From Synchiropus splendidus (taxonomy: Eukaryota > Chordata > Actinopteri > Syngnathiformes > Callionymidae): DNA of 64,000 bases. Under the pieces are notes generated by a model. The model had not been told where the DNA came from and did no database searches. It was given only the letters and a program-made list of their open reading frames with translations. Both the position numbers and the translations under genes were made by a program. Below, one piece after another: positions 10,453 through 23,939 of this stretch. The stretch covers positions 3,720,001 through 3,784,000 of the forward strand of contig NC_071349.1 in assembly GCF_027744825.2 (NCBI RefSeq), given 5' to 3'. Every line of letters begins with the position of its first letter. The first letter of the stretch is position 1.

Positions 10453-11110
10453 AAGCTGTCTGAAGTATTTTTCCAAAGTTATCAACATTTTTATGTTTGG
10501 CGTTCCTGAACCCACCTTATCTCTGGCTGAAAACGCATTTTCTGCTTTATGCCATAACTTTGCTGGGAATCTTCAGAACATGAAATCAAATCTAAGCTGT
10601 CTGAAGTGTTGTTCCAAAGTTATCAACATTTTTACGTTTGGCTTTCCGGAACCCACCTTATCTCAGGCTGAAAACGCGTTTTCTGCATTGTGCCATAACT
10701 TTGCAGGGAAGCTACAGAACATGAAATGTTCACCTCCCACTATAGCAGAAAGGGTCTTTCTAGTAGTTGCACATCAAATCTAAGCTGTCTGAAGTGTTTT
10801 TCCAAAGTTATCAACATTTTTATGTTTGGCGTTCCTGAACCCACCTTATCTCTGGCTGAAAACGCATTTTCTGCTTTATGCCATAACTTTGCTGGGAATC
10901 TTCAGAACATGAAATCAAATCTAAGCTGTCTGAAGTGTTGTTCCAAAGTTATCAACATTTTTACGTTTGGCTTTCCGGAACCCACCTTATCTCAGGCTGA
11001 AAACGCGTTTTCTGCATTGTGCCATAACTTTGCAGGGAAGCTACAGAACATGAAATGTTCACCTCCCACTATAGCAGAAAGGGTCTTTCTAGTAGTTGCA
11101 CATCAAATCT
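10453..11110 (+). repeat. Two 329-bp units: dimers fused by a 47-bp deletion
   Basis: Each unit is two monomers minus 47 bp. CATGAAAT jumps directly to CAAATCTAAG at 10586/10587 and again at 10915/10916, skipping the TTTCACC...GCACAT part of the monomer. The deleted unit was then tandemly copied (10453-10781 and 10782-11110) with almost no difference. The deletion shifts the frame and produces unusually long open frames here (143 and 128 codons), which are an artefact. CAAAT lies on the right side of the join and AAAT on the left, so short homology may have guided the deletion. Confidence 0.88.
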
Positions 11111-14100
11111 AAGCTGTCTGAAATGTTTTTTCCAAAGTTATCAAAATTTTTATGTTTGGCGTTCCGGAATCAACCTTATCTCAGGCTGAAAACGCGTTTT
11201 CTGCATTGTGCCATAACTTTGCAGGGAATCTTCAGATCATGAAAGTTTCACCTCCCACAATAGCAGAAAGGGTCTTTCTAGTAGTTGCGCATCAAATCTA
11301 AGCTGTCTGAAGTGTTTTTCGAAAGTTATCAACATTTTTATGTTTGGCGTTCCGGAACCCACCTTATGTCAGGGTGAAAACGCGTTTTCTGCATTGTTCC
11401 TTAACTTTGCAGGGAAGCTTCAGAAAATGAAAGTTTCACCTCCCACTATAGCAGAAAGGGTCTTTCTAGTAGTTGCACATCAAATCTAAGCTGTCTGATG
11501 TGTTTTTCCAAAGTTATCAACATTTTTATGTTTGGCGTTCTGGAATCAACCTTATCTCAGGCTGAAAACGCGTTTTCTGCATTGTGCCATAACTTTGAAG
11601 GAAAGCTTCAGAACATGAAAGTTTCACCTCCCACTATAGCAGAAAGGGTCTTTCTCATAGATACACACCAAATCTAAGCTGTCTGAAGTGTTTTTCCAAA
11701 GTTATCAACATTTTTTTGTTTGGTGTTCCGGAATCCACCTTATCTCAGGCTGAAAACGCGTTTTACGCATGGTGCCATAACCTTGCATAAAGCTTCAGAA
11801 CATTACATTTTCACATCCCACTACAGCAGAAAGGGTCTTTCTCGTAGTTGCACGTCAAATCTAAGCTGACTGATGTGTTTTTCCGAAGTTATCAACATTT
11901 TTATGTTTGGCGTTCCTGAATCGACCTTATCTCATGCTGAAAACGCGTTTTCTGCATTGTGCCATAACTTTGCAGGGAAGCTTCAGAACATGAAATTTTC
12001 AACTCCCACTATAGCAGAAAGGCTTTTTTCAGTAGTTGCACATCAAATCTAAGCTGTCTGAAGTGTTTTTCCAAAGTTATCAACATTTTTATGTTTGGCG
12101 TTCTGGAACCCACCTTATCTCAGGCTGAAAACGTGTTTTCTGGATAGTGCCATAACTTTGCAGGGAGACTTCAGAACATGAAATTTTCTCCTCCCACTAT
12201 AGCAGAAAGGGTATTTCAAGTAGTTGCACATCAAATCTAAGTTGTCTGAAGTGTTTTTCCAAAGTTATCAACATTCTTATGTTTGGCGTTCCGGAATCAA
12301 CCTTATCTCAGGCTGAAAACGCGTTTTACGCATTGTGCCATAACTTTCCAGGGAAGCTTCAGAACATGAAATTTTGACCTAACACTATAGCAGAAAGGGT
12401 CTTTCTCGTAGTTGCACATCAAATCGAAGCTGTCTGAAGTGTTTTTCCAAAGTTATCAACATTTTTATGTTTGGCGTTCCGGAACCCACCTTGTCTCAGG
12501 CTGAAAAATCGTTTTCTGCATTGTCCCATAACTTCTCAGGGAAGCTTCAGAACATGAAATTTCGACCTCCCACTATAGCAGAAAGGGTTTTTCTAGTAGT
12601 TGCACATCAAATCTAAGCTTTTGAAGTGTTTTTCCAAAGTTATCAACATTTTTATGTTTGGCGTTCCGGAATCAACCTTATCTCAGGCTGAAAACGCATT
12701 TTCTGCATTGTGCCATAACTTTGCAAGAAAGCTTCAGAACATGAAATTTTCACCTCCCACTATAGCAGAAAGGGTCTTTCTAGTAGTTGCACATCAGATC
12801 TAAGCTGTCCGAAGTGTTTTTCGAAAGTTATCAACATTTTTATGTTTGGCGTTTCGGAACCCACCTTGTCTCAGGCTGAAGAATCGTTTTCTGCATTGTC
12901 CCATAACTTCTCAGGGAAGCTTCAGAACATGAAATTTCGACCTCCCACTATAGCAGAAAGGGTCGTTCTAGTTGTTGCACTTCAAATCTAAGCTGTCTGA
13001 AGTGTTTTTCCAAAGTTATCAACATTTTAATGTTTGGCGTTACAGAATCGACCGTATCTCAGGATGAAAAATTGTTTTCTGCATTGTCCCATAACTTTGC
13101 AGGGAAGCTTCAGAACATAAAATTTCGACCTAACACTATAGCCGAAAGGGTCTTTCTAGTAGTTGCACATCAAATCTAATCTGTCTGAAGTGTTGTTCCA
13201 GAGTTATAAACATTTTTACGTTTGGCGTTTCGGAATCGACCTTATCTCAGGCTGAAAACGCGTTTTACGCATTGTACCATAACTTTCCAGGGAAGCTTAA
13301 GAGCATCGAATTTTCACCACCCACTATAGCAGAAAGGGTCTTTCTAGTAGTTTCACATCAAATCGAAGCTGTCTGAAGTGTATTTCAAAAGTTATCAACA
13401 TTTTTTATGTTTGGCGTTCCGGAATCGACCTTATCTCAGGCTGAAAACGCATTTTACGCATTGTGGCATAACTTTGCAGGGAAGCTTCAGAACATGAAAT
13501 TTTCACCTCCCAGTATAGTAGAAAGGGTCTTTCTAGTAGTTGCACATGATATCTAAGCTGTCTGAAGTGTATTTCGAAAGTTATCAACATTTTAATGTTT
13601 GGCGTTCCGGAATTGACCTTATCTCAGGCTGAAAACGCGTTTTCTGCATTGTGCCATAACTTTGCAGGGAAGCTTCAGAACATGAAATTTGCACCTCCCA
13701 CTATAGGAGAAAGGGTCTTTCTAGTAGTTGCACATCAAATCTATGCTATCTGAAGTGTTTTTCCAAAGTTGTCAACATTTTTATATTTGGCTTTCCGAAA
13801 CCCACCTTATCTCAGGCTGAGAACGCATTTTTTGCATTGTGCCATATATTCTAAGGGAAGGTTCAGAACATGAAATTTTCACCTCCCACTATAGCAGAAA
13901 GGGTCTTTCTAGTAGTTTCACGTGAAATCGAAGCTGTATGAAGTGTTTTTTCAAAGTTATCAACATTTTTATGTTTCTCGTTTCTGAACCCACCTTAGAT
14001 CAGGCTGAAAATGCGTTTTCTGCATTGTGCCATAATTTTGCAGGGAAGCTTCAGAACATGAAATGTTCACCTGCCGCTATAGTAGAAGGGGTCTTTCTAG

Positions 14101-14920
14101 TGGTTGCACATCAAATCTAAGCTGTCTGAAGTGTTTTTCCAAAGTTATCAACATTTTTATGTTTGGCGTTCCGGAATCGACCTTATCTCAGTCTGAAAAC
14201 GCGTTTTACGCATTTTGCCATAACTTTGCATAAAGCTTCAGAACATGAAATTTTCACCTCCCAGTATAGTCGAAATGGTCTTTCTAGTAGTTGCACATCA
14301 AATCTAAGCTGTCTGAAGTTTTTTTCGAAAGTTATCAACATTTTTATGGTTGGCGTTCCGGAATCGACCTTGTCCCAGGCTGAAAACGCTTTTTACGCAA
14401 TTTGCTATAACTTTGCAGGAAAGCCTCAGAACATGAAATTTTCACCTCCCACTATAGCAGAAAGGGTCTTTCTAGTAGTTGCACATCAAATCTAAGCTGT
14501 CTGAAGTGTATTTCCAACGTTATCAACATTTTTATGTTTGGCGTTCTGGTATCCACCTTATCTCAGGCTGAAAACGCGTTTTCTGCATTGTGCCATAACT
14601 TTGCAATGAAGCTTTAGAACATGAAATTTTCACCTCCAACTATAGCAGAAAGGGTCTTTCTAGTAGTTACGCATCAAATCTAAGCTGTCTGAAGTGTATT
14701 TCCAAAGTTATCAACATTCTTATGTGTGGCGTTCCGGAATCAACCTTACCTCAGGCTGAAAACGCGTTTTCTGCATGGTGTCATCACTTTGCAGGGAATT
14801 TTCAGAACATGACATTTTCACCTCCCACGATAGCAGAAAGGGTCTTTCTAGTAGTTGCACAACAAATCTAAGCTGTCTGAAGTGCTTTTCGAAAGTTATC
14901 AACATTTTTATGTTTGGCGT

Positions 14921-14945
14921 TCCGGATCGCACCTTATTGAAAACG
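14921..14945 (+). repeat. 7-bp-deletion monomer variant
   Basis: CCGGATCGCACCTTATTGAAAACG, lacking CTCAGGC, in a monomer that also carries GCACAACAAATCTAAG just upstream, as does the copy at 2.9 kb. The linked variants show that at least a monomer-length piece was shared. Confidence 0.85.
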
Positions 14946-17900
14946 CATTTTCTGCATTGTGCCATAACTTTGCAGGGAAACTTCAGAACATGAAATTTTC
15001 ACCTCCCACTATAGCAGAAAGTGTCTTTCTAGTAGTTGCACATCAAATCTAAGCTGTTTGAAGTGTTTTTCGAAAGTTATAAACATTTTTATGTTTGGCG
15101 TTCCGGAATCGACCTTATCTCAGGCTGAAAACGCGATTTACGCATTCTGCCATAACTTTGCAGGGAAGCTTCTGAACACGAAATTTTCAAATCCCTCTAT
15201 AGCAGAAAGGGTCTTTCTAGTAGTTGCATATCAAATCTAAGCTGTCTGAAGTGTTTTTCGAAAGTTTTCAACATTTTTATGTTTGGCGTTCTGAAATCAA
15301 CCTCATCTCAGGCTGAAAATGCGTTTTACGCATGGTGCCATAACTTTGCAGGGAATTTTCAGAACATGAAATTTTCACCTCCCACGATAGCAGAAAGGGT
15401 CTTTCTAGTAGTTGCAGATCAAATCTAAGCTGTCTGAAGTGTTTTTCCAAAGTTATCAACACTTTTATGTTTGCCATTCTTAAATCAACCTCATCTCAGG
15501 CTGAAAACGCGTTTTACGCATTGTGCCATAACTTTGCAGGGAAGCTTCAGAACATGAAATTTTAACTTCCCACTATAGCAGAAAGGGTCTTTCTAGTAGT
15601 TGCACATCAAATCTAAGCTGTCGAAATAGTTTTTCCAAAGTTATCAACATTTTTATGTTTGGCGTTCTGGAACCCACCTTATCTCAGGCTAAAAACGCGT
15701 TGTCTGCATTGTGCCATAACTTTGCATGGAAGCTTCCGAACATGAAAATTTAACCTCCCACTATAGCAGAAAGGGTCTTTCTAGTAGTTGCACATCAAAT
15801 CTAAGCTGTCTGAAGTGTTTTTCCAAAGTTATCAACATTTTTATGTTTGGCGTTCTGGAACCCACCTTATCTCAGGCTGAAAACGCATTTTCTGTATTGT
15901 GCCATAACTTTGCAGGGAAGCTTCAGAACATGAAATTTTCAGCTCCCACTATAGCAGAAAGGGTCTTTCTAGTAGTTGCACATCAAATCTAAGCTGTCGA
16001 AATTTTTTTTCCAAAGTTATCAACATTTTTATGGTTGGCGTTCTGGAACCCACCTTATCTCAGGCTAAAAACGCGTTTTCTGGATAGTGCCATAACTTTG
16101 CAGGGAGACTTCAGAACATGAAATTTTAACACCCCACTATAGCAGAAAGGGTCTTTCTAGTGGTTGCACATCAAATCTAAGCTGTCTGAAGTGTTTTTCC
16201 AAAGTTATCAACATTTTTATGTTTGGCGTTCCGGAATCGACCTTATATCAGCCTGAAAACGCGCTTTATATATTTTGCCATAACTTTGCAGGGAAGCTTC
16301 AGAACTTGACATTTTAAGCTCCCACTATAGCAGAAAGGGTCTTTCTAGTAGTTGCACATCAAATATAAGCTGTCTGAAGTGTTTTTCCAAAGTTATCAAC
16401 ATTTTTATGTTTGGCGTTCTGGAACCCACCTTATCTCAGGCTGAAAACGTGTTTTCTGGATAGTGCCATAACTTTGCAGGGAGACTTCAGAACATTAAAT
16501 TTTCATATCCCACTATAGCAGAAAGGGTCTTTCTAGTAGTTGCACATCAAATCTAAGCTGTCTGAAGTGTTTTTCCAAAGTTATCAACACTTTTATGTTT
16601 GGCGTTCCGGAATCGACCTTATCTCAGGCTGAAAACACGATTTACGCATTCTGCCATAACTTTGCTGGGAAGCTTCAGAACATTAAATTTTCATATCCCA
16701 CTATAGCAGAAAGGGTCTTTCTAGTAGTTGCACATCAAATCTAAGCTGTCTGAAGTGTTTTTCCAAAGTTATCAACATTTTTACGTTTGGCGTTCCGGAA
16801 TCGACCTTATCTCAGGCTTAAAACGGGTTTTCTGCATTGTGCCATAACTTTGCAGGGAAGCTTCAGAACATGAAATTTTAACCTCCCACTATAGCAGAAT
16901 GCGTCTTTCTAGTAGTTGCACATCAAATCTTAGCTGTCTGAAGTGTTTTTCCAAAGTTATCAATATTTTTATGTTTGGCGTTCCTGAATCGACCTTATCT
17001 CAGGCTGAAAACGCGTTTTATGCATTGTGCCATAACTTTGCAGGGAAGCTTCAGAACATGAAATTTTCAGCTCCCACTATAGCAGAAACGGTCTTTCTCG
17101 TAGTTGCACATCAAATCTAAGCTGTCTGAAGTGTTTTTCCAAAGTTATCAATATTTTTATGTTTGGCGTTCCGGAATCGACCTTATCTCAGGCTGAAAAC
17201 GCGTTTCTTGCATTGTGGCATAACTTTACAGGGAAGCTTCAGAACATGAAATTTTCACCTCCCACTGTAGCAGAAAGGGTCTTTCTAGTAGTTGCACATC
17301 AAATCTAAGCTGTCTGAAGTGTTTTTCCAAAGTTATCAACACTTTTATGTTTGGCGTTCCGGAATCGACCTTATCTCAGGCTGAAAACACGATTTACGCA
17401 TTCTGCCATAACTTTGCTGGGAAGCTTCAGAACATGAAATTTTCATATCCCACTATAGCAGAAAGGGTCTTTCTAGTAGTTGCACATCAAATCTAAGCTG
17501 TCTGAAGTGTTTTTCCAAAGTTATCAACATTTTTATGTTTGACGTTCCGGAATCAACCTTATCTCAGGCTGAACACCCCGTTTTCTGCATTGTGCCATAA
17601 CTTTGCAGGGATGCATCAGAAAATGACATTTAAAAGTTCCACAATAGCAGAAAAGGTCTTTTTAGTAGTTGCACTTCAAATCTAAGCTGTCTGAAGTGTT
17701 TTTCCAAAGTTATTAACACTTTTATGTTTGGCGTTCCGGAACCCACCTTATCTAAGGCTGAACACCCGTTGTTGTGAATTGTGCCATAACTTTTCAGGGA
17801 AGCATCAGAACATGAAATTTTGACCTTCCACTATAGCAGAAAGGGTCTTTCTAGTAGTTGCACATCAAATCTAAGCTGTCTGAAGTGTTTTTCCAAAATT

Positions 17901-18860
17901 ATCAACATTTTTATGTTTGGCGTTCCGGAATCGACCTTATCTCAGGCTGAAAATGCGTTTTACGCATTGTGCCATAACTTTGCAGGGAAGCTTCAGAACA
18001 TCGAATTTTCAACTCCCACTATAGCAGAAAGGGTCTTTCTAGTAGTTGCACATCAAATCTAAGCTGTCTGAAGTGTTTTTCCAAAGTTATCAACATTTTT
18101 ATGTTTGGCGTTCCGGAACCGACTTTATCTCATGCTGAAAACCTTTTTTTTCGCATTGTGCCATAACTTTGCAAGGAAGCTTCAGAACATGAAATTTTAA
18201 ACTTCCACTATAGCAGAAAGGGTCTTTCTAGTAGTTGCACATCAAATCTAAGCTGTCTGAAGTGTTTTTCCAAAGTTTTCAACATTTTTATGTTTGGCGT
18301 TCCGGAACCCACCTCATCTCAGGCTGAAAACGTGTTTTCTGCATTGTGCCAAAACTTTGCAGGGAAGCTTCAGAACATAAAATTTTCACCTCCCACTATA
18401 TCAGAAAGGATCTTTCTAGTAGTTGCACATCACATCTAAGCTGTCTGAAGTGTTTTCCCGAAGTTATAAACATTTTTCTGTTTGGTGTTTCGGAATCGAC
18501 CTAATCTCAGGCTGAAAACGCGTTTTCTGCATTGTGCCATAACTTTGCAGGGAAGCTTCAGAACATGAAGTTTTCACCTCCCACTATAGCAGAATGGGTC
18601 TTTCTAGTAGTTGCTCGTCAAATCTAAGCTGTCTGAAGTTTTTTTCCAAAGTTATCAACATTTTTATGTTTGGCGTTCCGGAACCCACCTTATCTCAGGC
18701 TGTAACCGCGTTTTCTGCTTTGTGCCATAACTTTGGAGGGAAGCTTCAGAACATGAAATTTTAACCTGCCACTATAGCAGAAAGGGTCCTTCTAGTAGTT
18801 GCACATCAAATCTAACCTGTCTGAAGTGTTTTTCCAAAGTTATCAACATTTTTATGTTTG

Positions 18861-18890
18861 GCGTTCCGGATCGCACCTTATTGAAAACGC
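18861..18890 (+). repeat. 7-bp-deletion monomer variant
   Basis: Third copy of the CTCAGGC-less form, with AACGCCTTTTCTGC as at 2.9 kb. It differs from the other two upstream (GCACATCAAATCTAACC), so conversion tracts here are shorter than one monomer or have since been overwritten. Confidence 0.82.
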
Positions 18891-20689
18891 CTTTTCTGCA
18901 TTGTGCCATAACTTTGCTGGGAAGCTTCAGAACATGAAATTTTCAGGTCCCATGATAGCAGAAAGGGTCTTTCTAGTAGTTGCACATCAAATCTAAGCTG
19001 TCTGAAGTGTTTTTCGAAAGTTATCAACATTTTTATGTTTGGCGTTCCAGAATCGACCTTATCTCAGGCTGAAAACGCGTTGTCTGCATTGTGCCATAAC
19101 TTTGCAGGGAGACTTCAGAACATGAAATTTTCTCCTACCACTATAGCAGAAAGGGTCTTTCTAATAGTTGCACATCAAATCTAAGCTGTCTGAAGTGTTT
19201 TTCGAAAGTTATCAACATATTTATGTTTGGCGTTCCGGAACCCAGGTCATCTCAGGATGAAAAATCGTTTTCTGCATTGTCCCATAACTTTCCATGGGAA
19301 GCTTCAGAACATGAAATTTTGACCTCCCACTATAGCAGAAAGGGTCTTTCTAGTAGTTGCACATCAAATCTAAGCTGTCTGAAGTGTTTTTCGAAAGTTA
19401 TCAACATTTTTATGTTTGGCGTTCTGGAACCCACCTTATCACAAGCTGAAAACGTGTTTTCTGCATTGTGCCATTACTTTGCAGGGAAGCTTCAGAACAT
19501 GAAATTTTCACGTCCCACTATACCAGAAAGGGTCTTTCTAGTAGTTGCACATCAAATCTAAGCTGTCTGAAGTGTTTTTCGAAAGTTATCAACATTTTTA
19601 TGTTTGGCGTTCTGGAATCTACCTTATCTCAGGATGAAAATGCATTTTCTGCATTGTCCCATAACTTTCCAGGGAAGCTTCAGAATATGAAATTTTCACC
19701 TGCCACTAAAGCAGAATTGGTCTTTCCAGTAGTTGCACATCAAATCTAAGCTGTCTGAAGTGTTTTTCAAAAGTTAAAAACATTTTTAAGTTTGGCGTTC
19801 CGGAATCGACCTTATCTCAGACTGAAAACGTGTTTTACGCATTGTGCCATATATTTGCAGGGAAGCTTCAGAACATGACATTTTCACCTCCCACTATAGC
19901 AGAAAGGGTCTTTCTAGTAGTTGCACATCAAATCTAAGCTGTCTGAAGTGTTTTTCCAAAGCTATCAACATTTCTATGTTTGGCGTTTCGGAATCGACCT
20001 TATCTCAGGCTGAAAACGCGTTTTCTGCATTGTGCCATAACTTTGCAGGGAAGCTTCTGAACATGAAATTTTCAAATCCCACTATAGCAGAAAGGGTCTT
20101 TCTAGTAGTTGCACATCAAATCTAAGCTTTTTGAAGTGTTTTTCCAAAGTTATCAACATTTTTATGTTTGGCGTTCTGAAATCAACCTCTTCTCAGGCTG
20201 AAAACGGGTTTTACGCATTGTGTCATAACTTTGCAGCGAAGCTTCAGAACTTGAAATTTTCACCTCCCACTATAGCAGAAAGGGTCTTTCTCGTAGTTGT
20301 ACATCAAATCTAAGCTGTCTGAAGTGTTTTTCGAAAGTTTTCAACATTTTTATGTTTGGTGTTCCTGAATCGATCTTATCTCAGGCTGAAAACGCGTTTT
20401 CTGCATTGTGCCATAACTTTGCAGGGAACCTTCAGATCATGAAATGTTAATTTTCCACTATAGCAGAAAGGGTCTTTCTAGTAGTTGCACATCAAATCTA
20501 AGCTGTCTGAAGTTTTTTTTTCAAAGTTATCAACATTTTGATGTTTGGCGTTCTGGAATCGACCTTGTCTGAGAATGAAAACGCGTTTTCTGCATTGTGC
20601 CATAACTTTGCAGGGAAGCTTCAGAACATGAAATTTTCTCCTCCCACTATAGCAGAAAGGGTATTTCTAGTAGTTGCACATCAAATCTA

Positions 20690-21513
20690 AGCTGTCGAAA
20701 GTGTTTTTCCAAAGTTATCAACATTTTTATGTTTGGCGTTCTGGAACCCACCTTATCTCAGGCTGAAAACGCGTTTTCTGCATTGTGCCATAACTTTGCA
20801 GGGAGACTTCAGAACATGAAATTTTCTCCTCCCACTATATCAGAAAGGGTATTTCTAGTAGTTGCACATCAAATCTAACTTGTCTGAAGTGTTTTTCCAA
20901 AGTTATCAACATTCTTATGTTTGGCGTTCCGGAATCAACCTTATCTCAGACTGAAAACGTGTTTTCTGCATTGTGCCATAACTTTGCAGGAAGACTTCAG
21001 AACATGAAATTTTCTCCTCCCACTATAGCAGAAAGGGTCTTTCTAGTAGTTGCACATCAAATCTAAGCTGTGGAAAGTGTTTTTCCAAAGTTATCAACAT
21101 TTTTATGTTGGCGTTACGGAATCGACCTTATCTCCAGCTGAAAACGCGTTTTCTGCATTGTGCCGTAACTTTGCAGGGAGACTTCAGAACATGAAATTTT
21201 CTCCTCCCACTATAGCAGAAAGGGTATTTCTAGTAGTTGCACATCAAATCTAAGCTGTCGAAAGTGTTTTTCCAAAGTTATCAACATTTTTATGTTTGGC
21301 GTTCTGGAACCCACCTTATCTCAGGCTGAAAACGCGTTTTCTGCATTGTGCCATAACTTTGCAGGGAGACTTCAGAACATGAAATTTTCTCCTCCCACTA
21401 TATCAGAAAGGGTATTTCTAGTAGTTGCACATCAAATCTAACTTGTCTGAAGTGTTTTTCCAAAGTTATCAAAATTCTTATGTTTGGCGTTCCGGAATCA
21501 ACCTTACCTCAGG
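20690..21513 (+). repeat. 3-monomer duplication with AGCTGTCGAAAGTG variant
   Basis: About 260 bp at 20690-20950 recurs at 21253-21513 (offset 563). Shared variants are CTGTCGAAAGTG, GGGAGACTTCAG, TTTTCTCCTCCCACTATATCAG, GGGTATTTC and AAATCTAACTTGTC. Confidence 0.8.
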
Positions 21514-22360
21514 CTGAAAACGCGTTTTCTGCATGGTGTCATCACTTTGCAGGAAAGCTGCAGAATATGAAATTTTCACCTCCCACTATAGCAGAAAGGG
21601 TCTTTCTAGTAGTTGCACATAAAATCTAAGCTGTCTGAAGTGTTTTTCCAAAGTTATCAACATTTTTACTTTGGCGTCCCGGAATCGACCTTATCTCAGG
21701 CTGAAAACGCGTTTTCTGCATTGTGCCATAACTTTGCAGGGAAGGTTCAGAACATCATATTTTCACCTCCCACTATAGCAGAAAGGGTCTTTCTAGTAGT
21801 TGCACATAAAATATAAGTTGACTGAAGTGTTTTTCCAAAGTTATCAACATTTTTATGTTTGGCGTACTGGAACCCACCTTATCTCAGGCTGAAAACGCGT
21901 TTTCTGCATTGTGCCATAACTTTGCAGGAAAGCTTCAGAACATGAAATTTTCAACTCCCACTATAGCAGAAAGGGACTTTCTCGTAGTTGCACATCAAAT
22001 CTAAGCTGTCTGAAGTGTTTTTCCAAAGTTATCAACATTCCTTTGTTTGGCGTTCCGGAATCAACCATATCTCAGGCTGAAAACATGTTTTCTGCATTGT
22101 GCCATAACTTTGCAGGCAAGCTTCAGAACATGAAATTTTCACCTCCCACTATACCAGAAAGGGTCTTTCTAGTGCTTGCACATCAAATCTAAGCTGTCTG
22201 AAGTGTTTTTCCGAAGTTATTAACATTTTTATGTTTGGCGTTCCGGAATTGACCTTATGTGAAGCTGAACACGAGTTTTCTGCATTGTGCCATAACTTTG
22301 CAGGGAAGCTTCAGAACATGAAAATTTCACCTCCCACTATAGCAGAAAGGGTCTTTCTAG

Positions 22361-23520
22361 TAGGTGCACATCAAATCGAAGCTGTCTGAAGTGTTTTTCG
22401 AAAGTTATCAACACTTTTATGTTTGGCGTTCCTGAATCGACCTTATCTCAGGCTGAAAACACGTTTTATGCATTGTGCCATAACTTTGCAGGGAAGCTTC
22501 AGAACATGAAATTTACAGCTCCCACTATAGCAGAAAGGGTCTTTCTCGTAGTTGCACATCAAATCTAAGCTGTCTGAAGTATTTTTCCAAAGTTATCAAC
22601 ATTCTTATGTTTGGAGTTCCGGAATCAACCATATCTTAGGCTGAAAACATGTTTTCTGCATTGTGCCATAACTTTGCAGGGAAGCTTCAGAACATGAAGT
22701 TTTCATATCCCACTATAGCAGAAAGGGTCTTTCTAGTAGTTGCACATCAAATCTAAGCTGTCTGAAGTGTTTTTCCAAAGTTATCAACATTCTTATGTTT
22801 GGCGTTCCGGAATCAACCTTATCTCAGACTGAAAACGTGTTTTCTGCATTGTGCCATAACTTTGCAGGGAGACTTCAGAACATGAAATTTTCTCCTCCCA
22901 CTATAGCAGAAAGGGTCTTTCGAGTAGTTGCAAATCAAATCAAAGCTGTTTGAAGTGTATTTCCAAAGTTATCAACACTTTTATGTTTGGCGTTCCGGAA
23001 TCGACCTTATCTCAGGCTGAAAACACGATTTACGCATTCTGCCATAACTTTGCAGGGAAGCTTCAGAACATGAAATTTTCATATCCCACTATAGCAGAAA
23101 GGGTCTTTCTAGTAGTCTCACATCAAATCTAAGCTGTCTGAAGTGTTTTTCCAAAGTTATCAACATTTTTATGTTTGGCGCTCGGAATCGACCTTATCTC
23201 AGGCTGAAAACGCGTTTTCTGCATTGTGCCATAACTTTGCAGGGAAGCTTCAGAACATGAAATTTACAGCTCCCACTATAGCAGAAAGGGTCTTTCTAGT
23301 AGGTGCACATCAAATCTAAGCTGTCTGAAGTATTTTTCCAAAGTTATCAACATTCTTATGTTTGGAGTTCCGGAATCAACCATATCTTAGGCTGAAAACA
23401 TGTTTTCTGCATTGTGCCATAACTTTGCAGGGAAGCTTCAGAACATGAAGTTTTCATATCCCACTATAGCAGAAAGGGTCTTTCTAGTAGTTGCACATCA
23501 AATCTAAGCTGTCTGAAGTG
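22361..23520 (+). repeat. 4-monomer duplication with GGAGTTCCGG variant
   Basis: The monomer with AAGTATTTTTCC, TATGTTTGGAGTTCC, CATATCTTAGGCTG and ATGAAGTTTTCATATCC occurs at about 22575-22740 and again at about 23326-23490, offset 751 bp (four monomers less one base). A third copy lies at about 48142-48300, directly after the end of the large 41-monomer duplication. That third copy is preceded by the same AGGTGCACATCAAATCGAAGC monomer as at 22361. Confidence 0.8.
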
Positions 23521-23939
23521 TTTTTCCAAAGTTATCAACATTTTTACGTTTGGCGTTCCGGAATCGACCTTATCTCAGGCTGAAAACGCGTTTTACGCAT
23601 TGTGCCATAACTTTGCAGGGAAGCTTCCGAACATGAAATTTTCAGCTCCCACTATAGCAGAAAGGATCTTTCTAGTAGGTGCACATCAAATCGAAGCTGT
23701 CTGAAGTGTTTTTCCAAAGTTATCAACACTTTTATGTTTGCCGTTCCGGAATCGACCTTATCTCAGGCTGAAATCAGGATTTACGCATTCTGCCATAACT
23801 TTGCAGGGAAGCTTCAGAACATGAAATTTTCACTTCCCACTATAGCAGAAAGGGTCTTTCTAGTAGTTGCACATCAAATCTAAGCTGTCTGAAGTGTTTT
23901 TCCAAAGTTATCAACATTTTTATGTTTGGCGTTCTGGAA

